Shown: one piece after another, positions 10,001 through 13,109 of the stretch | How the letters are laid out: every line of letters begins with the position of its first letter | How positions within the stretch are numbered: the first letter of the stretch is position 1 | Assembly (NCBI GenBank): GCA_001805375.1 | Contig: MHFY01000147.1 | Span: forward strand, 19,255-32,363 | Source of the DNA: Omnitrophica WOR_2 bacterium GWA2_47_8 | Lineage (GTDB): Bacteria; Omnitrophota; Gorgyraeia; Zapsychrales; GWA2-47-8 | DNA length: 13,109 nucleotides | Direction of reading: 5' to 3' | Translations under genes and position numbers: made by a program | Notes under the pieces: model-generated | Told to the model about the DNA's origin: nothing | Database searches by the model: none | What the model saw: the letters and a program-made list of their open reading frames with translations, nothing else

Positions 10001-13000
10001 GATAACGCGCCGCAACGTCTCTCGAATTCATTTGCGGATACATGTCCACACCTTCGACCAATTTATAAGCCCAATCAATATCGCTCTCGACTAAATGCAG
10101 CGGCCGATTGGGTTTCTTGGTGGGCCGTGGGGAGCGAACTTCTTCCTGTTCTTCTTCCATCGGGATCGCTGCATATTGCGCTTCCAGCTCCGCGATCCTT
10201 GCCCTGCGCCTTTGCATCGCCGATCGATCCCTTTCTTCCATAGTAAGATTTTGATACAATGCCTCCACACGCGCAAAGACCCCGTGCGCTTTCTCCATTT
10301 CCTCCAGCCTGACAGCGATCCATGAGGCCATGCCTTCAGCTTTCTTTTTACATTCTTGAATATCCGGGGATCCTGAATTCGCAAGCGCGGTTTGCAGGAC
10401 ATTCCACATCAAGCTCTTTACGCGCGTTCTTAAGGCCCCCACCTCTTCACAGATTTTTAAGATCGCTGTATCATTGTTCCGTGCTTCTCCAAGGACCTCT
10501 CCTGCCTTAACGAGATCCTTCGCCTTTAGAGCGTCCGATATTGCCGCAACTCTCGATGATAAACTACTGACCTGTACATACCAGCCCTCGACTGTATGAG
10601 CCGCGGCTTCCATCTGTTCCAACAAGGCTGCTATCCTTTTTTCATCTTTCGTTAAGGGCGGAGGCGTTTCGTCCACCGGTTTGTTCTCTGACGGGGTCAA
10701 TATTTCACATAAAAATTCAGCGATCACTTTTTTATACTCCGGGTCCTTGTGCCCCTGCAAATGGCCGCCCTTTACCCAAAGCCTGTCGGCATATTTCAGC
10801 GTGTCGCGGATCTTCAGCTGCTCAGCCCGGGAAACGATCTCATCATCCTTTTCAAAGATCAATAACGTCGGAAGATCTTTAGACATACCGGCAAAATTCC
10901 TCATGGTATCGACCGGCTCGAGCTCGCCCTGCGCGCTTAAAACTTTCGGGAAGGCCTCATGGTACGTGAGTTCAAATTCCTTTTCCGCCCATTGCGCGAG
11001 AAGTTCATCCCAATCTTCAACTCCGGGATAAGCATCTTTCAGAATCTTTAAAAAAATCTGTTTATACCTGAAAATAAATATCCGTTTCATCGTATCCTTA
11101 AAACTGGCCATGGGGGATTGAAGGATCACGCCGTTAATTAAACCCGGATGAAGGCGGGCGATCTGGGCCGCGGCACTCGAACCTTTGGACATCCCGTGCA
11201 GGATGATCTTTCCGTATTTGAATCGAAGCTGGGTTAAGACATCGGCCACATCAAGATGATCATAGGAAGACCATCGGTAAAATTCATGCGCGCTTAAACC
11301 ATTTCCCAGAAAATCCAAAAGCAGCACATCGGCATCGTTCTTGGAAGCACCTGTTCCTTTATAGACCTCAGCCAGGTGCCTGAACTTTCCGCCGGGAAAT
11401 CCTAACGGATGGATAAAGACAATAAGGTCCTTACCGCCGCGGCGGTAGAACCGGCCGCGCAGCTTTTTCCCGTCGCGCAGCGTAAATTCAGAGATCTCGA
11501 CCCCGCCTGCTTCGTCCTTCTCCAATTCTGCCCCGCGCATATTCGAACGGATATTGCGTGCCGCGCCGGCCGCGCAGATCAAACAGCCGGCGGTATCAGC
11601 ATTAGAGATCTCTTTTCCGCCTTCTATTTCCTTTAAAGCCTGTAAAAGTCCTCCATCATACGCAAAGACCCTTTGAATATTTTCCTTCTCTTTCAAGATT
11701 AATTCTTCCAACGTCGGGGCCGCGCTTATTTGTGAAGCGGGCTGCGGGGTTGTAGCCGGTGCCGGATCACTTTGGGCGGATCTGGATGCAGCAATTCTTC
11801 TCTTACGGCCCGGCGTCACGGAAAATTCCCTAAGAACCTTATAAACAATGGTAAGATCAATGCCGTATGTTTCTTTCAACTCCGCTGCCGTTTCCGAAAC
11901 TCTTTGACCCCGATGTGCCGCCGCCCACGCTTCTAATTTTAAACGCTTCTCTGATTTATACGGGCCTCTCTTGGGTGCGGTTACTTTCGGGGCGGGCGGC
12001 TGGTCTGTTATCGGTTCTTGTCCAGCAACGGCCACTGGTGAATCCACCGGATCTGCAACCGGCTCCGTTACGCTGAATGGTTCCCCCAAAATAGGCCAAC
12101 TATTGCGTTGCCGTATTTCTTCCTTCAATTCATTGAATACACTATCAGTACTCACACTTTTGTCTTCCAGCATCTTCAAGATGGCGGGGACTCCCCTTGG
12201 CGCAATGTCCTGAAGAAGCCTTAGCCAGGGTTCACATAATGAAGCCCACACCGTTCTAAAATCCCCATTTTCGATCTTAGAAACAATAGTTTGAGTTATT
12301 CCCAACCGGGCTCCGAGCCATGCTTGAGTAAGTAAATTAACTTTACTTGGGCGAGGCCGGGCTAAATTAAGAGTCTCTCGTACAAATTTTAAGTGGGGAC
12401 CAGGAACAGTAACTGATCTTTCCTGATCAGTAACAGCCTCTGCCGGTTTTTCCTCTTCCCGCGGTTTATCCGGCGTCCTGCCGGCCAACAGATCTTTTTC
12501 CCTCTCTGTCAATTCCCGCTTCTGTTCTCGTTCATCGCCATTCACGTTTTCATTGTCCTCTGCTCCAATAAAGGCCATAAGCGAATCGCGGACGCTCCAA
12601 AGAGTGGTTTCGGTCGCGCGCTTGCTGACATGATAAACCAAATGGCCTTTCCATTTACCTTCTTTAATGCGTTTTGGACGCTTTAAATAAATTCTCCCTG
12701 CTAGATCATCGACCCCCGGCTTATATAAATGCTTACGCTCTTGCAGAATTTCTTTTAACGTTAAATACAAGATTTTCGCGTTAAAGAGAACATCTTTAAA
12801 ACCTCGCCCCTTGACTATCGCATCGTACTTGAGTTTCGATCTTTTTATCAGCTCATCCGCCAGGGCATCCAGTCCCATGTCCCTTAATTTTTGCGTCAGG
12901 CAGTTTTCAAATGTCTCTTCTTCCACTGCAGAATATCCGCGGATCTTGTATTCATTGGTAAATTTGAGAGGGATCGCGCCCTCGGCCATGACGATCTTTC

Positions 13001-13109
13001 CCGGCCTGGAAAGCTCTACTAAAACCGGGAATGGCCGCTTAGGATCTTTATTGACGATCATCAAATGATAATTCATTTCGGGGAACAAATACTGATCTCG
13101 GCCGCCGAC
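1..13109 (-). CDS. Giant multidomain protein, internal fragment (open at both ends)
   Basis: One reading frame stays open across the whole window: 4369 complete codons from base 13109 down to base 3, with bases 1-2 belonging to the next codon. No in-frame TAA, TAG or TGA was found in a manual reading of every line. The frame never shifts: recognisable folds (XRE HTH, alpha/beta-hydrolase, GNAT, NHL-like propeller, ATP-grasp, TPR) all read in it, separated by low-complexity linkers typical of large modular proteins. Start and stop lie outside the window, so total length, signal peptide and promoter cannot be judged. No internal ATG was seen with a clear reason to be a separate start. The function of the whole is unknown; the size and patchwork of domains resemble giant genes known from Omnitrophota. 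Alternatives are a polyprotein later cleaved, or decayed fusions of once separate genes. Confidence 0.95.
1068..1658 (-). other. Helical region between ATP-grasp and TPR array
   Basis: Residues 3818-4014 are all-helical: HGGTEDLIRTMVRRAVYFMT, KETMKEFDRQTRAIFERKME, KKIDWMELLAHADAVAIEAY, TLAVHYYIRAIVAGHRIDPV. Helix pairs of 30-40 residues suggest degenerate TPR-like repeats leading into the clear TPRs. No catalytic motif was found. Confidence 0.55.
1659..2480 (-). other. ATP-grasp ligase domain
   Basis: Residues 3544-3817 show the ATP-grasp landmarks in order. A D-K-A-L-S-Y-R-I-F-S-K-A-G-V segment with ARQIAF starts the domain. The ATP-binding VVVKPIDGARGEDV has Lys at residue 3631 (bases 2217-2219). 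The adenine/ribose strand VVEERIDS has Glu 3668-3669. YDWNVGVFVSRG follows, and the metal-binding end reads GIEINDGHSG with Glu 3805 and Asn 3807, the E-x-N of the family. This implies an ATP-dependent carboxylate-amine (or thiol) ligase via an acyl phosphate. Substrate is unknown. The key residues are intact, so activity is plausible. A TPR region follows directly. Confidence 0.85.
2481..3689 (-). other. Unrecognised alpha/beta region with an HELAE motif
   Basis: Residues 3141-3543 start with strand-rich sequence (FEVYVFGQKRKYHIRYRK; DEETKGAYEVNALYHS). A helix follows with LLAELAIHELAESYC, in which HELAE occupies 3372-3386 (His at residue 3242). The motif is H-E-x-x-E, one residue away from a zincin H-E-x-x-H. 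The rest includes YPAIIIGFLSFGSEDSM, RYVPVMLAGRYYDQ and KWKLVHFTEPVELHYAS. The last part, ending RHKGMLRRK, may be the small domain that often precedes an ATP-grasp. Peptidase activity cannot be claimed. Confidence 0.45.
3690..4334 (-). other. Helical and coiled-coil stretch after the HTH array
   Basis: Residues 2926-3140 begin TDGRLQGIHRLITDLHLDG and contain a basic, Trp-bearing stretch (KIIKWRKNGKRWRKDNQLER). A long charged helix follows (RRRMNEIFQDIRDLQERNEI, EEKRLRFQQLLADFIDLVEV). No enzyme motif was found and no family recognised. It links the HTH array to the region carrying HELAE. Confidence 0.5.
4335..4520 (-). other. XRE-family HTH 5 (array unit d)
   Basis: Residues 2864-2925 read SLGLNVGRLRLARGLSKKAL, then SKKADVSVQSLDRLYSGETP, then SLQTLVSVSKALDFPLEYL. 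This is a normal HTH_3 fold of standard length with the helix 4-5 L-x-x-L-x-x-x-x-K-A-L-x-x-x-x-x-x-L pattern. It ends the array and is followed by a helical and coiled-coil stretch. Confidence 0.85.
4572..4772 (-). other. XRE-family HTH 4 (array unit c)
   Basis: Residues 2780-2846 read DRVVLGRRLQSLRKRTGLSL, then RELQKQVSLSVDAINDAELG, then TIAELANFYGVSIFTLVTGK. The HTH pattern is clear, but the E-N-G end of the recognition helix is altered to A-E-L-G. Its exit segment LANFY...TGK...PYD copies the exit of unit a. Confidence 0.8.
4866..5069 (-). other. XRE-family HTH 3 (array unit b)
   Basis: Residues 2681-2748 are a textbook Cro/CI HTH: LGRHIQKYRRGKGFSQPQLA, then SLIGVDIKTIASVENGYNLP, then helix 5 (TTFVLLHKVLQFSVEEVFG). 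The G-x-S-Q-x-x-L-A-x-x-I-G-V and T-I-x-x-x-E-N-G motifs are all present. It is joined to unit c by a linker of about 30 residues (GGTDENFSAEVVPDTKQGAE). Confidence 0.88.
5112..5294 (-). other. XRE-family HTH 2 (array unit a)
   Basis: Residues 2606-2666 are the most degenerate of the four tandem HTHs: LQAAGERLKELRGERSRIAL, then KRESGVDDKTIERIEENREH. The SGVDDKTIERIE segment matches the turn and recognition helix, and helix 5 reads LRSFIGLANFY. It ends in the connector VYIFTGEE that leads to unit b. With unit b it forms one half of a duplicated pair. Confidence 0.7.
5364..6230 (-). other. Six-bladed NHL-like beta-propeller
   Basis: Residues 2294-2582 contain about six repeats of the NHL type, each with a V/I-x-x-D/G-x-G/D-x-x-Y-V core. 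Examples are AITVGSDGLIYAVDPGNNRV, KIEINSQGDIYLM, RGDHVYIKEYGHNTIHVFNP, KSEDLLYVGLFDGRVARV, DGKDNLYLVDGALRHDVKVF and HDIAVDSSGRFYVLRDRNIR. Asp-Pro-x-Gly-Arg turns (LGPDGRLL, FDPQGRYVGSF) are typical. Six blades of about 40-50 residues fit a closed propeller, usually a protein-, glycan- or RNA-binding platform. No catalytic residues can be assigned. It is followed at once by the HTH array. Confidence 0.82.
6276..6449 (-). other. J-domain-like hairpin with DPQ in place of HPD
   Basis: Residues 2221-2278 align with the DnaJ J-domain: AREYHDRLGIDRGAALADIQ, then RAFEQRAK and a loop reading IIDPQRNPDN, then helix 3 (AMDAAAFLIEAYTELTRD). The usual form is Y-x-x-L-G-v, I-x-x-A-Y/F-r-x-l-a-x-x-y, H-P-D-r-n-p. 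Here His-Pro-Asp is replaced by Asp-Pro-Gln (bases 6351-6359). HPD is needed to stimulate Hsp70 ATPase, so this copy is probably not a normal DnaK co-chaperone and may be a J-like protein-binding fold. It sits between the GNAT and propeller domains. Confidence 0.75.
6501..6980 (-). other. GNAT-type N-acetyltransferase domain
   Basis: Residues 2044-2203 follow the GNAT plan: N-terminal helices, strands GDILVLLILEKKVIGFYRYR, then a beta-4-like LEQMLVDKEW. After it comes the acetyl-CoA pyrophosphate-binding loop RGTGAA (bases 6690-6707, Arg at residue 2135), which fits the motif A pattern R/Q-x-x-G-x-G/A, and its helix DVLFEDLIERVF. The later part contains RDLAFNADIRRKHERAK and RAVIRPHPFAYV. Family members transfer acetyl from acetyl-CoA to an amine; the substrate here is unknown. 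It lies directly before the J-like domain. Confidence 0.75.
6981..7805 (-). other. Helical region with in-frame insertion, before the GNAT domain
   Basis: Residues 1769-2043 start with helices (VKFGLLKILAQEKKTTVGQ; VWHVLSVKIPLFGKSIAGIL), then a Ser run (SRNSSSSSKAF near 7550) and more helices (ALMEDMKEFIDEPQK). A Gly/Pro/Ser-rich insertion (7273-7370) follows, then a beta-rich stretch (ANEIYVTFSGHYQGYKIWDV; GYFITLEKIGKDRWV). I recognise no family. The last part may form the N-side of the following GNAT domain or a small domain of its own. Confidence 0.45.
7273..7370. repeat. Candidate palindromic element inserted in frame, flanked by 11-bp direct repeats
   Basis: GCCCGCCCTTT at 7273-7283 recurs as GCCTGCCCTTT at 7360-7370 (10 of 11 identical), offset by exactly 87 bp or 29 codons. 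On the protein they read KGRA and KGQA. The stretch between is rich in inverted repeats: GGGCGAG at 7303-7309 pairs with CTCGCCC at 7328-7334, CGCCCTT at 7276-7282 with AAGGGCG at 7301-7307, and CGAGATCTCG at 7322-7331 is self-palindromic. Its residues are Gly/Ser/Pro/Lys/Arg-rich, unlike the flanking helices. This resembles small palindromic elements that insert into genes while keeping the frame. Other genomic copies could not be checked. Confidence 0.5.
7806..7928 (-). other. Ala/Pro/Ser/Lys linker
   Basis: Residues 1728-1768 read SASAPVQPSPEASPADAVPS then KPKVKNAVGRPKAEPVK. It separates winged-helix copy C from a helical region beginning VDTLAQAVEILKKPGSAPDG, in the same order as seen after copy B. 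Confidence 0.75.
7929..8126 (-). repeat. Winged-helix-like module, copy C
   Basis: Residues 1662-1727 read ERWDRLFAILEEVRIAGQQI, then TREALIARLKLDHPEYKDIK and DPRLKKHLALARKKK. The shared pattern with copy B (9639-9827) is R-x-D-R-L-F-A-I, then G-Q-x-x-T-R-x-x-L-x-x-R-L, then D-x-K and P-R-L-K, followed by a basic patch and an Ala/Pro linker. Copies B and C are about 1.7 kb apart, which argues for a duplicated module rather than local slippage. Its binding partner is unknown. Confidence 0.7.
8163..8387 (-). other. Pro-rich linker
   Basis: Residues 1575-1649 contain GRGPKPPPPAPIV, then TPRPRPVIIDPIKPPL and AAAQPGPAPALVG. A short helix (FADLKAQMEQIEQ) interrupts the Pro-rich runs. It leads into winged-helix copy C through DVEGGKKQREK. 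Confidence 0.8.
8388..8615 (-). other. Small helical domain between linkers
   Basis: Residues 1499-1574 start MDKVDEIVKLVREILPQHPA and continue ALMQELTDEDWERLNSHREI, ending at a long Pro-rich linker. It is a compact, helical piece of about 75 residues. Its opening K-V-D-x-x-V-x-x helix resembles the helices following the other linkers. No family was recognised. Confidence 0.45.
8616..8774 (-). other. Acidic low-complexity linker
   Basis: Residues 1446-1498 are strongly acidic (AEAEPEEELEEEPKKELEDA, then DDEEEKIEEEKIKEE). Both disorder and a charged single helix are possible. It parts two helical globular segments. Repetitive GAA/GAG codons give the plus strand its ttc/ctc-rich look here, so this is not a separate DNA repeat. 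Confidence 0.8.
8778..9341 (-). other. Helical globular region of unknown function
   Basis: Residues 1257-1444 appear mostly alpha-helical with good hydrophobic periodicity (WKALNLPDLDSIYLAEALYV; LLRMVLENLLQDAVKNN; AILAVWVNSMEGLEDI). There is no catalytic motif and no family I recognise. It starts with KVDRAVELICQASAAP, echoing the VDTLAQAVEIL that follows winged-helix copy C, so the module duplication may extend into this helix. It ends at an acidic linker. Confidence 0.5.
9342..9497 (-). other. Pro/Lys/Ala-rich linker
   Basis: Residues 1205-1256 are low complexity: an Ala run followed by PVSGSAVSQPRQ, then KPVPPKPQPAKPSVPV and AKPKEKP. Repeated K-P and P-x-P steps suggest a stiff extended spacer. 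It joins winged-helix copy B to a helical globular region that begins KVDRAVELI. Confidence 0.8.
9639..9827 (-). repeat. Winged-helix-like module, copy B
   Basis: Residues 1095-1157 read RRDRLFAIMDDARKNGQTLT, then RDELADRLRE and NVPRLKELGRLVLVHK. It matches copy C (7929-8126) position by position: R-x-D-R-L-F-A-I, G-Q-x-x-T-R, R-L, D-x-K, P-R-L-K. The GQ-x-x-TR-x-x-L-x-x-RL segment looks like an HTH. It continues through a helical, basic tail (RAQARKKQ) into a Pro/Lys-rich linker, the same order as in copy C. An internal duplication is the simplest reading; DNA or RNA binding is plausible but unproven. Confidence 0.7.
9828..10109 (-). other. Helical segment preceding winged-helix copy B
   Basis: Residues 1001-1094 start ESDIDWAYKLVEGVDMYPQM, continue with charged helices (LSKLSEWAKERRKKALEK) and end in GGKSLAQQ just before the RDRLFAI motif. 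A comparable GGKK entry precedes the other copy at 8126, so this stretch may belong to the repeated module. No known family was recognised. Confidence 0.5.
10110..10652 (-). other. Coiled-coil/helical rod region
   Basis: Residues 820-1000 are dominated by Glu, Arg, Lys, Ala and Leu with heptad-like spacing (KDEKRIAALLEQMEAA; KAHGVFARVEALYQNL; MQRRRARIAELEAQ). It has no catalytic motif. It follows the hydrolase after a short ETPPPL spacer and ends in a basic Pro-containing stretch (SPRPTKKPNRP) before another helical segment. It is most likely a spacer or oligomerisation rod. Confidence 0.7.
10698..11498 (-). other. Alpha/beta-hydrolase domain
   Basis: Residues 538-804 (267 aa, normal for the fold) form a serine-hydrolase-like domain. 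The first strands read RGRFYRRGG and DLIVFIHPLGFPGG, where the HPLG turn is the expected oxyanion region. DVLLLDFLGNGLS follows, then the nucleophile elbow GMSKGS with Ser at residue 641 (bases 11187-11189). The acid is probably Asp 755 or 756 in FEKDDEIVS, and the base His 783 in KGGHLQGH (His 787 is an alternative). All triad members sit in family order, so the domain looks catalytically competent. Esterase, peptidase and lipase relatives share these motifs and the substrate cannot be told. It lies between a Pro-rich linker and a coiled-coil region. Confidence 0.88.
11796..11969 (-). other. Winged-helix/HTH-like unit, copy A, with basic tail
   Basis: Residues 381-438 run from RGPYKSEKRLKLEAWAAAHR through RVSETAAELKETYGID to a recognition-helix-like TIVYKVLREF and end in the basic patch GRKRR. 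The helix-turn-helix pattern is clear, but the exact family is not. The same plan, HTH-like fold then a basic patch then an Ala/Pro linker, recurs at 9639-9827 and 7929-8126, so this is probably a divergent first copy. The linker after it (about 11715-11790) is SDPAPATTPQPASQISAAPT. Confidence 0.55.
11970..12077 (-). other. Pro/Ala/Val-rich linker
   Basis: Residues 345-380 are low complexity (TEPVADPVDSPVAVAGQEP, then TDQPPAPKVTAPK). They separate the helical segment after HTH 1 from the first winged-helix-like unit. Such a linker is likely disordered. Confidence 0.75.
12204..12395 (-). other. XRE-family helix-turn-helix domain 1
   Basis: Residues 239-302 match the HTH_3/Cro-CI fold. The core reads TQAWLGARLGITQTIVSKIE followed by NGDF. 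This shows the usual helix 2 (AWLGARLG), turn, recognition helix (TQTIVSKIENG) and the conserved E-N-G that ends it. The family normally binds operator DNA as a dimer in small regulators of about 70-200 residues, so its place inside a polypeptide of over 4000 residues is unusual. It is followed by a short helical segment ending near residue 345 and then a Pro-rich linker. Whether it still binds DNA is unknown. Confidence 0.88.
12399..12565 (-). other. Charged low-complexity linker
   Basis: Residues 182-237 are rich in Glu, Lys, Arg, Asp and Pro (for example EREQKRELTEREKD and KPREEEKPAEAV). The composition suggests a disordered or single-helix spacer between the unrecognised N-ward region and the first HTH domain. 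Confidence 0.7.
12566..13109 (-). other. Unrecognised N-ward region of the giant protein
   Basis: Residues 1-181 of the visible part read as a compact mixed alpha/beta sequence with regular hydrophobic spacing, starting VGGRDQYLFPEMNYHLMIVN. It contains several basic stretches (LKRPKRIKEGKWKGH) and no motif I recognise. It flows without a break into a charged linker (bases 12399-12565) that leads to the first HTH. The true N-terminus lies beyond the right edge, so this may be only the end of a larger domain. Confidence 0.5.

Overview
The whole window lies inside one protein-coding gene on the minus strand. Read right to left in the frame whose codons fill plus-strand positions 3-5, 6-8 ... 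13107-13109, I checked all 4369 codons by eye and found no stop. The ORF is open at both ends, so the real gene is longer and neither its start nor its stop is in view. No second gene, RNA gene, CRISPR array, insertion sequence, promoter or terminator could be supported. The short ORFs in other frames are shadows of this one. Residue numbers below count from the right edge of the window (residue 1 = bases 13107-13109).

Layout from the N-terminal side (right) to the C-terminal side (left): an unrecognised region and charged linker; an XRE-type helix-turn-helix (HTH); a winged-helix-like unit; an alpha/beta-hydrolase with a readable Ser-Asp-His triad; a long coiled-coil stretch; two further copies of a winged-helix-like module separated by Pro/Ala/Lys-rich and acidic linkers; a helical region carrying an 87-bp in-frame insertion; a GNAT acetyltransferase; a J-domain-like helical hairpin with DPQ instead of HPD; a six-bladed NHL-like beta-propeller; four tandem XRE HTHs that look like a duplicated pair; a coiled/helical stretch; an unrecognised region with an HELAE motif; an ATP-grasp ligase domain; and a long TPR array that runs off the left edge.

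The organism cannot be named from sequence alone. A multi-kilobase bacterial ORF of moderate GC that strings together enzyme-like, HTH, J-like, propeller and TPR domains with low-complexity linkers fits the giant genes reported from Candidatus Omnitrophota (former OP3) and related ultra-small, possibly predatory or host-associated bacteria. That assignment is inference.

How the parts work together is unknown. The polypeptide carries three plausible catalytic units (hydrolase, GNAT, ATP-grasp) plus many protein- or nucleic-acid-binding scaffolds. It could be an effector or modifying megaprotein, or a precursor cut into separate proteins. No signal peptide or clear membrane-spanning segment was noticed in the translated part, so nothing seen here places it in the envelope.
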